64,000 bases of DNA from Pseudomonas sp. Au-Pse12 (GTDB lineage Bacteria > Pseudomonadota > Gammaproteobacteria > Pseudomonadales > Pseudomonadaceae): contig NZ_JAJTTH010000006.1 in assembly GCF_021341665.1 (NCBI RefSeq), positions 186,001 through 250,000 of the forward strand. Direction: 5' to 3'. A program made the position numbers and the translations under genes. Positions 8,242 through 16,487 of this stretch are shown piece by piece. The notes below the pieces were generated by a model, which was not told where the DNA came from, made no database searches, and was given only the letters and a program-made list of their open reading frames with translations. Position 1 is the first letter of the stretch; each line of letters starts with the position of its first letter.

Positions 8242-9434
8242 CGGCCTACCTCAACGCCCTCGGGGTGATCTGCGCCCTGGGCGACAATCGCCAGGCCGTC
8301 GCGCGCAGCCTGTTTGCCGGCGACTGCTCGGGCATGCGCGAGGAAAGCCATTGGGTACCCGAGCGCACCCTGCCGGTGGCCGCCGTGCGCAGCCCGCTGG
8401 CGAGCATGCCGGCCGGCCTCGAAGCTCACAACAGCCGCAACAACCAGCTGTTGCTGCACGCCGCGCGGCAGATCGAAGCCCCCATCCAGCAGGCGATCCA
8501 GCGCTACGGCCGGGGCCGCATCGGCATCGTCCTGGGCACCAGCACCTCGGGCATCGACGAGGCCAGCCGGGGCATTGCCCGCTACCTGCAGGACCGGCAG
8601 TTCCCGGCGGACTACGACTACCGTCAGCAGGAGCTCAGCGCCCCGGCGAACTTCCTCGCCCAATGGCTGCAACTGAGCGGCCCGGCCTATGTGATTTCCA
8701 CCGCCTGCACCTCCAGCGCCCGGGCCCTGATCAGTGCCCGGCGCCTGCTCGACCTGGGCCTGTGCGACGCCGTGCTGTGCGGCGGGGTCGACAGCCTGTG
8801 CAAACTCACCTTGAACGGTTTCACGGCCCTGGAAGCGGTGTCCGGGCAACGCTGCAACCCGTTTTCGCGCAACCGCGACGGCATCAATATCGGTGAAGCC
8901 GCGGCGCTGTTCCTGATGAGCAGGGAACCCGGCGACGACGCCAGCATCGCCCTGCTGGGCGGTGGCGCCAGCTCCGACGCCTACCATATTTCCGCGCCGG
9001 CCCCCGATGGCCGCGGCGCCTTGCAGGCCATGCACCTGGCGCTGCGCAGCGCCGGCCTGCAGCCGCAGCAGATCGGCTACCTGAACCTGCACGGCACCGC
9101 CACCCAGCACAACGACGCCATGGAAAGCCTGGCCGTTGCCCAACTGTTCCCCGACGGCGTGCCCTGCTCCTCGACCAAACCCCTGAGCGGCCACACCCTG
9201 GGCGCCGCCGGGGCCCTGGAAGCGGCCTTCTGCTGGCTGGCCCTGAGTGCCGACAACCCCGGCCAGGCGTTGCCGCCCCATGTCTGGGACGGCGAGGCCG
9301 ACCCGGCCTTGCCGCCACTGCGCTGGGTCACCCCGGCCGACCACCTGGACCCGCACGCACCGCGCCACCTGATGAGCAACTCCTTCGCCTTCGGTGGCAA
9401 CAACGTCAGCCTGATTATCGGAGACGCCCCATGA
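8238..9434 (+). CDS. beta-ketoacyl-ACP synthase (398 aa), ApeO-like
   Basis: This is a thiolase-fold condensing enzyme with an intact Cys-His-His triad: Cys in STACTSSARAL, His in LHGTATQHND and His in SGHTLGAAGALE. It elongates the aryl-polyene chain with malonyl-ACP. Its place in the order KS-DH-KR-KS matches apeO-apeP-apeQ-apeR of characterised aryl-polyene clusters. Since Cys is retained, this is a catalytic ketosynthase and not the chain-length factor, which must lie outside the window. Overlaps of 4 bases on both sides indicate coupling. Confidence 0.9.
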   Translation: MTAYLNALGVICALGDNRQAVARSLFAGDCSGMREESHWVPERTLPVAAVRSPLASMPAGLEAHNSRNNQLLLHAARQIEAPIQQAIQRYGRGRIGIVLGTSTSGIDEASRGIARYLQDRQFPADYDYRQQELSAPANFLAQWLQLSGPAYVISTACTSSARALISARRLLDLGLCDAVLCGGVDSLCKLTLNGFTALEAVSGQRCNPFSRNRDGINIGEAAALFLMSREPGDDASIALLGGGASSDAYHISAPAPDGRGALQAMHLALRSAGLQPQQIGYLNLHGTATQHNDAMESLAVAQLFPDGVPCSSTKPLSGHTLGAAGALEAAFCWLALSADNPGQALPPHVWDGEADPALPPLRWVTPADHLDPHAPRHLMSNSFAFGGNNVSLIIGDAP

Positions 9435-9904
9435 TTGACTGGCCGCTCGCCGAGTTGCTGCCCCATGCCGGGGACATGATCCTCATCGATCAGGTCCTGG
9501 ACTTTGATCAAGAACAGATCCGCACCCGCCTCGAAGTCCGCCCCGGCGGTTTGTTCAACCGCCCCGATGGCAGCCTGCCGGCCTGGGTCGGCATCGAGCT
9601 GATGGCCCAGAGCGTGGCCGCCTACGCCGGTTGCCGCGCGCGCCAGCAAGGCTTGCCGGTGGAACTGGGCTTTCTGCTTGGCACCCGTAAATTCGAATGC
9701 AATGTCGAACACTTTGCCGTCGGCAGCATCCTGGACATCCACGCCTTGCGCTCACTTGAAGACGACAACGGCATGGGCGTGTTCGAGTGCCACCTCAGCG
9801 GCCCCGGCATTGCCGCCAGCGCGCGCCTGAACGTGTTCCGTCCGCCCCAGGCCGCCGACTACCTGCATGAAACACCTGCCTCTTCTACAGGAACCCCGTC
9901 ATGA
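9431..9904 (+). CDS. 3-hydroxyacyl-ACP dehydratase, hotdog fold (157 aa), ApeP-like
   Basis: The N-terminus LLPHAGDMILIDQVLDFD is the conserved start of the small APE/FabZ-like dehydratase family, with the His of LPHxxxM in the expected catalytic position. GIELMAQSVAAYAGCRARQ follows, the hotdog helix carrying the acidic residue. It removes water from 3-hydroxyacyl-ACP to give the conjugated double bonds of the polyene. It is located between KS and KR genes with 4-base overlaps at both ends. The family is secure; assignment to the polyene chain comes from context. Confidence 0.85.
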   Translation: MIDWPLAELLPHAGDMILIDQVLDFDQEQIRTRLEVRPGGLFNRPDGSLPAWVGIELMAQSVAAYAGCRARQQGLPVELGFLLGTRKFECNVEHFAVGSILDIHALRSLEDDNGMGVFECHLSGPGIAASARLNVFRPPQAADYLHETPASSTGTPS

Positions 9905-10629
9905 CTGACTCCGTACTGGTCACCGGCTCCAGCCGTGGCATCGGCCGCGCCATCGCCTTGCGCCTGGCCCAGGCCGGCTATGACCTGGTGCTGCACTGCC
10001 GCAGTGGCCGCACCGAAGCCGAAGCCGTCAAGGGCGAAGTCGAGGCCCTGGGCCGCAACGCCCGCGTCCTGCAATTCGATGTATCGGACCGGGAGGCCTG
10101 CCGGGCTGCCCTGGAGGCCGACGTCGACGCCCACGGCGCCTATTACGGCGTGGTACTCAACGCCGGCCTGACCCGCGATGGCGCCTTCCCGGCGCTCAGC
10201 GAAGACGACTGGGACCAGGTGCTGCGCACCAACCTCGACGGTTTCTACAACGTCCTGCACCCGGTGATGATGCCGATGATCCGCCGCCGCGCCGCCGGGC
10301 GCATTGTCTGCATCACCTCGGTCTCGGGGCTGATCGGCAACCGCGGCCAGGTCAACTACAGCGCCTCCAAGGCCGGCCTGATCGGCGCCGCCAAGGCCCT
10401 GGCCATCGAGCTGGGCAAGCGCAAGATCACCGTCAACTGCGTGGCCCCGGGGCTGATCGACACCGCCATGCTCGATGAGAACGTGCCGGTGGACGAGCTG
10501 ATGAAGATGATCCCCGCGCAGCGCATGGGCACCCCGGAAGAGGTGGCCGGGGCGGTGAACTTCCTGATGTCCGCCGAGGCCGCCTACATCACCCGCCAGG
10601 TGCTGGCGGTGAACGGGGGCCTGTGCTGA
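9901..10629 (+). CDS. fabG: 3-oxoacyl-ACP reductase, SDR family (242 aa), ApeQ-like
   Basis: This is a classical short-chain dehydrogenase: TGSSRGIGRA at residues 7-16 is the NADP(H)-binding TGxxxGIG motif, NAG lies in VVLNAGLTRDGA, and the catalytic Ser and YSASK are in SVSGLIGNRGQVNYSASKAG. It reduces the beta-keto group formed by the adjacent ketosynthases. It belongs to the FabG-like enzymes dedicated to aryl-polyene clusters and is probably not the housekeeping FabG, which sits in the fab operon elsewhere. The stop codon overlaps the next ATG by one base (TGATG). Confidence 0.9.
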   Translation: MTDSVLVTGSSRGIGRAIALRLAQAGYDLVLHCRSGRTEAEAVKGEVEALGRNARVLQFDVSDREACRAALEADVDAHGAYYGVVLNAGLTRDGAFPALSEDDWDQVLRTNLDGFYNVLHPVMMPMIRRRAAGRIVCITSVSGLIGNRGQVNYSASKAGLIGAAKALAIELGKRKITVNCVAPGLIDTAMLDENVPVDELMKMIPAQRMGTPEEVAGAVNFLMSAEAAYITRQVLAVNGGLC

Positions 10630-11855
10630 TGAAACGCGTGGTTGTCACCGGCATGGCCGGCATCACCTCCCTGGGCAACGACTGGGCCAGCATCGCCGAG
10701 CGCTTCGCCGCCAACCGCAGCGGCATCCGGCGCATGGACGAGTGGGACCGTTTCAGCGAGCTCAACACCCGCCTGGCCGGCCCCATCGACGATTTCCAGG
10801 TGCCCGGGCACTGGACCCGCAAACAGCTGCGCAGCATGGGCCGGGTTTCGCGCCTGGCCGTGGGCGCCGCCGAACAGGCGCTGGCCAACGCCGGGTTGCT
10901 GGGCGACCCGTCGATCAAGGACGGGCGCATGGGCGTGGCCTGTGGCTCTTCCACCGGCAGCACCGACGAGATCAAGGCCTTCGGCAACATGCTGCTGAAT
11001 TCGGTGGCCGAGGGGCTCAACGCCAACTCCTACGTGCGCATGATGCCCCACACCACCGCGGCCAATATCAGCATCTTCTTCGGCCTCACCGGGCGCCTAA
11101 TTCCCACCTCCAGCGCCTGCACCAGCGGCAGCCAGGGCATCGGCTACGCCTACGAGGCGATCAAGTTCGGCCGCCTGCCGCTGATGCTCGCCGGCGGCGC
11201 CGAAGAGCTGTGCCCCACCGAAGCCATGGTGTTCGACGCGCTCTACGCCACCAGCCTGAAAAACGACGCGCCGCATACCAGCCCCCGGCCCTACGACATG
11301 GACCGCGACGGCCTGGTGATCGGTGAAGGCGGCGGCATGCTGGTGCTCGAAGAGCTGGAACACGCCCTGGCCCGTGGCGCGCACATTTACGCGGAAATCG
11401 TCGGCTTCGGCAGCAACGCCGACGGCCAGCACACCACCCGCCCCGAGCAGAGCACCATGCGCCGGGCCATGGAACTGGCGCTGGAAGACGCGGCCCTGGC
11501 CCCGGCGGCCATCGGCTACGTCAACGGCCATGGCACCGCCACCGAGCAGGGCGATATTGCCGAAACCCTGGCCACCAGCAGCCTGTTCGGCAGCCGCATG
11601 CCCATCAGCTCGCAGAAGAGCTTCCTCGGCCACACCCTGGGCGCCTGCGGCGCGCTGGAATCCTGGTTCAGCATCGAGATGCTCAACCGCGACCTCTATG
11701 TGCACACCTGCAACCTGGAGAAGGTCGACCCGCGCTGCGGCGAGCTGGACTACCTGCAGGACGGCTTCCGGGCCATGAGCCACGAATACGTGATGAACAA
11801 CAACTTTGCCTTTGGCGGCGTCAACACCTCGTTGATCTTCCGCCGCTGGTCCTGA
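10629..11855 (+). CDS. beta-ketoacyl-ACP synthase (408 aa), ApeR-like
   Basis: This is the second condensing enzyme of the window, again with a complete triad: Cys in TSSACTSGSQGIGYAYE, His in VNGHGTATEQGD and His in FLGHTLGACGALES. ATG at 10629 overlaps the reductase stop; a GTG six bases upstream is less likely. In characterised aryl-polyene systems the third ketosynthase-like enzyme (ApeR) is encoded at this position, directly after the ketoreductase, and may initiate or bypass chain formation. It is the last gene of the tightly overlapping series: a 27-base gap follows. Confidence 0.9.
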   Translation: MKRVVVTGMAGITSLGNDWASIAERFAANRSGIRRMDEWDRFSELNTRLAGPIDDFQVPGHWTRKQLRSMGRVSRLAVGAAEQALANAGLLGDPSIKDGRMGVACGSSTGSTDEIKAFGNMLLNSVAEGLNANSYVRMMPHTTAANISIFFGLTGRLIPTSSACTSGSQGIGYAYEAIKFGRLPLMLAGGAEELCPTEAMVFDALYATSLKNDAPHTSPRPYDMDRDGLVIGEGGGMLVLEELEHALARGAHIYAEIVGFGSNADGQHTTRPEQSTMRRAMELALEDAALAPAAIGYVNGHGTATEQGDIAETLATSSLFGSRMPISSQKSFLGHTLGACGALESWFSIEMLNRDLYVHTCNLEKVDPRCGELDYLQDGFRAMSHEYVMNNNFAFGGVNTSLIFRRWS

Positions 11856-11882
11856 CGCACCCAACCCTACTGGAGAAATGGA

Positions 11883-12332
11883 ATGTCCTCCCTGTTTCGC
11901 GCGACGCTGATCGTCCTGGCCCTGCTGAGCACGGCCGCCTGTACCAGCAAACCGATGTACACCCCCAACCGGGTCATCCCAACCACCATCCAGGCCAGCC
12001 AGGAACAGGTCAAACAGGCGATCCTGAAGAACCTGGTGGCCCGCAAGTGGACCGTGCAGCGCATCAGCCCGGAGCTGATCCAGGCCGAGATCACCGTGCG
12101 CGAGCAGTTCCACGCCGAGATCGATATCCAGTACAGCGCCAGCGCCTACAAAATCGTCTACCGCGACAGCCGCGACCTGGACTACAAGGACGGCAAGATC
12201 CACAAGAACTACATCCGCTGGGTGCGCCTGCTGGACAAGGGCATCCTGCGCGAGCTGCGGGACAACCAGAACGAACGGACCGCGCAACAACTGTCCGACG
12301 CGGCGGCCAAGAGCTTTCCGGCCGCGCAATGA
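11883..12332 (+). CDS. small lipoprotein of unknown function (149 aa)
   Basis: The ATG at 11883 is preceded by GGAGAAA. A lipoprotein signal peptide ends with Ser-Thr-Ala-Ala-Cys (Cys20). The mature domain (about 130 residues) contains TTIQASQEQVKQAILKNLVA and KWTVQRISPELIQAEITV, suggesting a small alpha/beta envelope domain; it is rich in charged residues and ends in a helical tail. I do not recognise an enzyme motif. Its position right after the KS gene and in the same orientation makes it a likely last accessory member of the pigment cluster, acting in the periplasm or at the outer membrane. Confidence 0.75.
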   Translation: MSSLFRATLIVLALLSTAACTSKPMYTPNRVIPTTIQASQEQVKQAILKNLVARKWTVQRISPELIQAEITVREQFHAEIDIQYSASAYKIVYRDSRDLDYKDGKIHKNYIRWVRLLDKGILRELRDNQNERTAQQLSDAAAKSFPAAQ

Positions 12333-12338
12333 GCCCCT

Positions 12339-12360
12339 CCCTGTGACCCCGGTCACAGGG
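12339..12360 (+). promoter_or_regulatory. perfect 10-bp inverted repeat between two exported-protein genes
   Basis: CCCTGTGACC (12339-12348) and GGTCACAGGG (12351-12360) are perfect complements separated by CC. It starts 6 bases after the lipoprotein stop codon. There is no T-run, so an intrinsic terminator is unlikely; it could be an mRNA stabilising or partial-termination hairpin, or a protein-binding dyad for the following gene. Confidence 0.5.
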
Positions 12361-12394
12361 CTGCTTCACCCCCTTTAATGTCATGGAGAATGCG

Positions 12395-12841
12395 ATGCGT
12401 TTGAAGACACTGGCGGCCACCGCCACCCTGCTGCTGTGCACCCTGCCCGGCATCAGCCAGGCCCGCGATACCGCCCTGTACCTGCCCTTCGACAAGGTCG
12501 TGGCCGAGGCCATCAGCACCGGCAAGATCGATGGCAGCGTGAAGTTCTACCTGGCGGGCAACAAGCCGGCCGGCAAGGTCAGCGTACTGAGCCCGGGCGC
12601 CGTGACCAACAAGAAGACCAACGCCTTCGGCAAGGCCGACCAGGTGGCCTGTGAATGGGCCCTGCAATCGGCGCTGATCACCCTGCATGAAGCGGCGAAG
12701 AAAGTCGGCGCCAACGCCGTGACCGACATCGCTAGCTTCTACAAGAGCCGCGAGCGCAAGGACGCCACCACCTATGAGTGCCACGCCGGCGCCATCATGG
12801 CTGGCGTAGCGTTGCGCGGGGATCTGTCCAAGGTTCAGTGA
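12395..12841 (+). CDS. secreted small protein of unknown function (148 aa)
   Basis: The start at ATG 12395 is preferred over ATG 12383 because GGAG at 12385-12388 is then correctly spaced. A cleavable signal peptide (MRLKTLAATATLLLCTLPG, then ISQA) precedes a domain with GSVKFYLAGNKPAGKVSVL and two cysteines (CEWALQSALI, TYECHAGAIMAGVALRG) that may form a disulfide. Homologues in Pseudomonas genomes are often labelled excinuclease ATPase subunit, but no ATPase motif is present and the protein is exported, so that label should be ignored. It follows the pigment cluster and precedes an unrelated LysR gene on the opposite strand. Confidence 0.75.
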   Translation: MRLKTLAATATLLLCTLPGISQARDTALYLPFDKVVAEAISTGKIDGSVKFYLAGNKPAGKVSVLSPGAVTNKKTNAFGKADQVACEWALQSALITLHEAAKKVGANAVTDIASFYKSRERKDATTYECHAGAIMAGVALRGDLSKVQ

Positions 12842-12856
12842 ACCCGCCCCGGCGCC

Positions 12857-12897
12857 GTCATCAGCGCCAAGCCGGTTCCAGCGAGGAGCCGGCTGCC
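12857..12897. repeat. degenerate REP-like sequence
   Basis: GCCAAGCCGGTTCCAGCGAGGAGCCGGCT-type sequence (described in parts: GCCAAGCCGGTTCC then GAGGAGCCGGCTGCC) resembles a decayed REP pair of the GCCGGC subtype. It lies in the convergent gap between the exported-protein gene and the LysR gene. No clear intrinsic terminator is visible in this 69-base gap. Confidence 0.35.
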
Positions 12898-12910
12898 TGC
12901 CTCGCCCAAC

Positions 12911-13810
12911 TCAAGCCACTGCGTCGAGCTTGCGAGTGAGCAACTCGACAAACGCCTTGGCCATGGGCGAAGCCTGGTCCTTGCGCTGCACCAGCCACAC
13001 CGCCGACATCGCTGCCGGGTCCAGCAGGCGGCGATAGACCACGCCGTCGATGCGCATGCGCTGGTAGGACGCCGGCAGTACCGAAACCCCCAACCCTGCC
13101 GCCACCAGACCGATGATGGTCATGGCTTCCGCCGCCTCCTGGGCGAAATGCGGGGTGAAGCCGGCATCCCGGGACAGGCTCAGCAACTGCGCATACAGGC
13201 CGCTGCCATAGCTGCGGGGAAAGAACACGAAGGGTTCCTGGGCCAGCTCCGCCAGGTGCAGCCCCTCTTCACTGCCGCTGGCCAGCGGGTGCTTGGAACT
13301 GAGCACCGCCACCAGCGGCTCGCGCAGCAGTTCCACCACCGACAGCGAATCCGGCAATGGCAGGGGCCGCATGATGCCGACCTGGATCGACTGGTCCACC
13401 AGCGCCTCGGCGACCTGGGTGCTGCTCATTTCCTTGAGCTTGAGGTGCACCGCGGGAAAGCGCTGGCGGAAGGCAAAGATCGCCTGGGGAATGGTCGAGT
13501 TGAAGGGCGCCGACGAGGTGAAACCGATCTTCAGTTCCCCCAGCTCGCCCAGTTGCGCGCGCCGCGCCACATCCGCCGCCTTGTCCACTTGGGCCAGCAC
13601 CAGCCGTGCCTCCTCCAGGAACAGGCGCCCAGCCTCGCTGAGCTCGACCCGGCGATTGGTTCGTTCGAACAGGCGCGCGCCCACTTCCTGTTCCAGCGCC
13701 TGGATCTGCTGGCTCAGCGGCGGCTGGGAAATGCCCAGCACCTGGGCCGCACGGCCGAAATGCAGTTCTTCGGCGACAGCGATGAAGTAGCGCAGGTGAC
13801 GCAATTCCAT
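12911..13810 (-). CDS. LysR-family transcriptional regulator (299 aa)
   Basis: The N-terminal winged helix-turn-helix is typical (MELRHLRYFIAVAEELHFGR, then AAQVLGISQPPLSQQIQALE), followed by a two-lobe effector domain with GFTSSAPFNSTIPQAI. It is divergent from a YnfM-like MFS exporter gene, an arrangement also seen for E. coli ynfL/ynfM, so it most likely controls that exporter and itself from the 13811-13931 interval. The effector is not known. Length is normal for the family and there is no sign of decay. Confidence 0.9.
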   Translation of the reverse strand: MELRHLRYFIAVAEELHFGRAAQVLGISQPPLSQQIQALEQEVGARLFERTNRRVELSEAGRLFLEEARLVLAQVDKAADVARRAQLGELGELKIGFTSSAPFNSTIPQAIFAFRQRFPAVHLKLKEMSSTQVAEALVDQSIQVGIMRPLPLPDSLSVVELLREPLVAVLSSKHPLASGSEEGLHLAELAQEPFVFFPRSYGSGLYAQLLSLSRDAGFTPHFAQEAAEAMTIIGLVAAGLGVSVLPASYQRMRIDGVVYRRLLDPAAMSAVWLVQRKDQASPMAKAFVELLTRKLDAVA

Positions 13811-13931
13811 GGGGGCCTCATTAAGTCTTAAAACCTATCAAACAGGTCGAACAATATATTGGAAAGAATCATTAGCCAGCTATATGCTTTTTCCATTGCC
13901 TGACTGGCTGCGTTCCCCCCCGAGGTCCCCC
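13811..13931. promoter_or_regulatory. divergent lysR/MFS control region
   Basis: This 121-base AT-richer interval separates the divergent genes. ACCT-ATCAAAC-AGGT at 13833-13847 is an interrupted dyad that could be a LysR-type box, and AATATATTGG at 13852-13861 is the most AT-rich part. An ORF for the MFS gene is open through this region, but it would have an implausible N-terminus. Assignment is by position; no strong -35/-10 pair could be called. Confidence 0.35.
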
Positions 13932-15209
13932 GTGAAGTCCGCTGTTGCGCCCCTTGCCCACGAAATTCCTGCCACGCCCCTGGACGAGGTGGTCGCCCAG
14001 CTCAACGAGGTCTACATCGAAAAAGGCACGCCGATGTTCATGCGCACGGTGCTGGCGCTGTTTTCCGGCGGCTTTGCCACCTTTGCCCTGTTGTACTGCG
14101 TGCAGCCGATGATGCCGCTGCTGTCCCGGGACTTTGCCATCAACGCCGCCCAGAGCAGCCTGATCCTCTCGGTCGCCACCGGCATGCTGGCCATCGGTCT
14201 GCTGATCACCGGGCCGATTTCCGACCGCATCGGCCGCAAGCCGGTGATGGTGACAGCCCTGCTGGCCGCCGCCCTGTGCACCATTGCCAGTGCGCTGATG
14301 CCCAGCTGGCACGGGGTGCTGCTGATGCGCGCCCTGGTCGGCCTGTCGCTGAGCGGGCTGGCAGCGGTGGCCATGACCTACCTGAGCGAAGAGATCCACC
14401 CTCAGCACATCGGCCTGGCCATGGGCCTGTACATCGGCGGCAACGCCATTGGCGGCATGAGCGGGCGGCTGATCACCGGGGTGCTGATCGACTTCGTCAG
14501 CTGGCACACGGCGATGCTGGTGATCGGCGGCCTGGCACTGATCGCTGCCGCGGTGTTCTGGCGCATCCTTCCAGAGTCGCGCAACTTCCGCCCGCGCTCG
14601 CTGCATCCGCGCAGCCTGCTGGATGGCTTTGCCATGCACTTTCGCGACGCCGGCCTGCCCTGGCTGTTCCTCGAAGGCTTCCTGCTGATGGGGGCTTTCG
14701 TCACCCTGTTCAACTACATTGGCTACCGCCTGCTGGCCGAGCCCTATCACCTGAGCCAGGCCCTGGTTGGCCTGCTGTCGGTGGTCTACCTGTCGGGCAT
14801 CTACAGCTCGGCGAAGATTGGCGCCCTGGCCGACCAACTGGGCCGACGCCGGGTACTGTGGGGCACCATCGTGCTGATGCTGGCGGGGATCGCCCTGACC
14901 CTGCTGTCGCCGCTGGCCCTGGTGCTGGGCGGGATGCTGCTGTTCACCTTCGGCTTCTTCGGTGCCCACTCGGTGGCCAGCAGTTGGATCGGCCGCCGCG
15001 CCACCAAGGCCAAGGGCCAGGCCTCATCGCTGTACCTGTTCAGCTACTACGCCGGTTCGAGCATTGCCGGCACCGCGGGCGGGGTGTTCTGGCACCTGGC
15101 GGGGTGGAACGGCATCGGCCTGTTCATCAGTGCGCTGTTGATAGGCGCGTTGCTGGTCGCCATGAAGCTTGCAAAGCTTCCCCCTCTGACCCGCAGCGAA
15201 GCTGCCTAA
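13932..15209 (+). CDS. MFS exporter, YnfM-like (425 aa)
   Basis: This is a 12-helix major facilitator. The sequence from MFMRTVLALFSGGFATFALL through GPISDRIGRKPVM (the MFS loop 2-3 motif) and YLSEEIHPQHIGLAMGLYI closely follows the E. coli YnfM type. GTG at 13932, with GAGG at 13922-13925, is preferred; ATG at 13884 (441 residues) is an alternative. It probably exports a small hydrophilic compound, with control by the divergent LysR gene. The substrate is unknown. The gene ends 24 bases before a strong bidirectional terminator. Confidence 0.85.
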   Translation: MKSAVAPLAHEIPATPLDEVVAQLNEVYIEKGTPMFMRTVLALFSGGFATFALLYCVQPMMPLLSRDFAINAAQSSLILSVATGMLAIGLLITGPISDRIGRKPVMVTALLAAALCTIASALMPSWHGVLLMRALVGLSLSGLAAVAMTYLSEEIHPQHIGLAMGLYIGGNAIGGMSGRLITGVLIDFVSWHTAMLVIGGLALIAAAVFWRILPESRNFRPRSLHPRSLLDGFAMHFRDAGLPWLFLEGFLLMGAFVTLFNYIGYRLLAEPYHLSQALVGLLSVVYLSGIYSSAKIGALADQLGRRRVLWGTIVLMLAGIALTLLSPLALVLGGMLLFTFGFFGAHSVASSWIGRRATKAKGQASSLYLFSYYAGSSIAGTAGGVFWHLAGWNGIGLFISALLIGALLVAMKLAKLPPLTRSEAA

Positions 15210-15233
15210 GCGCGCGCCAAACCTTCAGAAACG

Positions 15234-15262
15234 AAAACGCCCGGCATTGGCCGGGCGTTTTT
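15234..15262. terminator. bidirectional intrinsic terminator between MFS gene and hemE
   Basis: The stem CGCCCGGC (15238-15245) / GCCGGGCG (15250-15257) with a 4-base loop is flanked by AAAA on the left and TTTTT (15258-15262) on the right. It therefore works in both directions between the convergent MFS and hemE genes. Confidence 0.9.
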
Positions 15263-15275
15263 GATGGGGTGGCGC

Positions 15276-16343
15276 TTATACGTGGTATTGCGCCGACAAC
15301 TCGTGCACCGCTTCCAGGAAAGCACCGGCGTGCTCGGGCTTCACTTCCGGGGTAATGCCGTGGCCCAGGTTGAACACGTGGCCGCTGCCGGTGCCGTAGC
15401 TGGCAAGGATGCGTGCGACTTCACTGCGGATCGCCTGCGGGTTGGCGTAGAGCACGGTGGGGTCCATGTTGCCTTGCAGCGCGACCTTGCTGCCGACGCG
15501 GCGGCGGGCTTCGCCGAGGTCGCAGGTCCAGTCCAGGCCCAGGGCATCGGCGCCGGCATCGGCAATGCTTTCCAGCCACAGGCCGCCGCCCTTGGTGAAC
15601 AGGATCACCGGCACCTTGCGCCCGTCGTGCTCGCGGATCAGGCCGCTGACGATCTTGCGCATGTAGGCCAGGGAGAACTCCTGGTAAGCCGCCGCCGAGA
15701 GGCTGCCGCCCCAGCTGTCGAAGATCTGCACCGCCTGCGCACCGGCGAGGATCTGCCCATTGAGGTAGGAAGTGACCGACTGCGCCAGCTTGTCCAGCAG
15801 CAGGTGCATGGCTTGCGGGTTGTCGTAGAGCATGGCCTTGGACTTGCGGAAGTCTTTCGACGAACCGCCTTCAACCATATAGGTGGCCAGGGTCCAGGGG
15901 CTGCCGGCAAAACCGATCAACGGCACACGGCCATTGAGTTCGCGACGAATGGTGCTGACCGCATCCATCACGTAACCCAGGTCCTTTTGCGGATCGGGAA
16001 TCGGCAGGGCTTCGATGTCGGCCAGGGTGCTGACCACTTTCTTGAAGCGCGGGCCTTCACCGGTCTCGAAGTACAGGCCTTGGCCCATGGCATCGGGAAT
16101 GGTCAGGATGTCGGAAAAAAGGATGGCCGCATCCAGCTGTGGATAGCGGTCCAGAGGCTGCAGGGTGACTTCGCAAGCGAACGCCGGGTTCATGCACAGG
16201 CTCATGAAGTCACCGGCGTTGGCACGGCTGGCGCGGTATTCAGGCAAGTAGCGCCCAGCCTGACGCATCATCCACACCGGGGTGACGTCTACGGGTTGCT
16301 TGAGCAGGGCACGAAGGAAACGGTCGTTCTTCAGGGCAGTCAT
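15276..16343 (-). CDS. hemE: uroporphyrinogen decarboxylase (355 aa)
   Basis: Full-length HemE: the N-terminal TPVWMMRQAGRYLPEYR is the substrate-binding signature, FSDILTIPDAMG supplies the catalytic aspartate region, and GFAGSPWTLATYMVEGG is also conserved. It decarboxylates the four acetates of uroporphyrinogen III to give coproporphyrinogen III in haem synthesis. It lies downstream of gltB-gltD on the same strand, separated from gltD by a 144-base gap filled with an inverted repeat, so it may have separate transcription or read-through from gltD. Confidence 0.97.
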   Translation of the reverse strand: MTALKNDRFLRALLKQPVDVTPVWMMRQAGRYLPEYRASRANAGDFMSLCMNPAFACEVTLQPLDRYPQLDAAILFSDILTIPDAMGQGLYFETGEGPRFKKVVSTLADIEALPIPDPQKDLGYVMDAVSTIRRELNGRVPLIGFAGSPWTLATYMVEGGSSKDFRKSKAMLYDNPQAMHLLLDKLAQSVTSYLNGQILAGAQAVQIFDSWGGSLSAAAYQEFSLAYMRKIVSGLIREHDGRKVPVILFTKGGGLWLESIADAGADALGLDWTCDLGEARRRVGSKVALQGNMDPTVLYANPQAIRSEVARILASYGTGSGHVFNLGHGITPEVKPEHAGAFLEAVHELSAQYHV

Positions 16344-16388
16344 GTCGGCATCCGGAAAAAAAGTGGGGGCATTTTCTCAGAGCGCGAC

Positions 16389-16486
16389 GCAGAAAGACAG
16401 CCGCAAGCGGCAAGCTACAAGCCGCAAGCTGAAAGCGCTGATGCCTTCAACTTGTCGCTTGCAGCTTGAAGCTTGCTGCTGGCGTC
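16389..16486. repeat. CAAGCTGCAAGCT-type imperfect inverted repeat, copy A
   Basis: The left arm repeats CCGCAAGCGGCAAGCTACAAG, read as serial CAAGC units; the right arm carries CTTGTCGCTTGCAGCTTGAA, complementary to it. It occupies almost the whole gap between gltD and hemE. It is one of four related copies in the window and is distinct from REP palindromes. Confidence 0.7.
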
Positions 16487-16487
16487 G

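Noticed and set aside
12395..12841. Excinuclease ATPase subunit as product name
   Set aside because: No Walker motif or zinc finger and a clear signal peptide; the name would be an annotation artefact.
13809..13931. N-terminal extension of the MFS gene from 13809
   Set aside because: It would overlap the start of the divergent LysR gene and gives an N-terminus unlike any MFS protein; GTG at 13932 fits the YnfM family.
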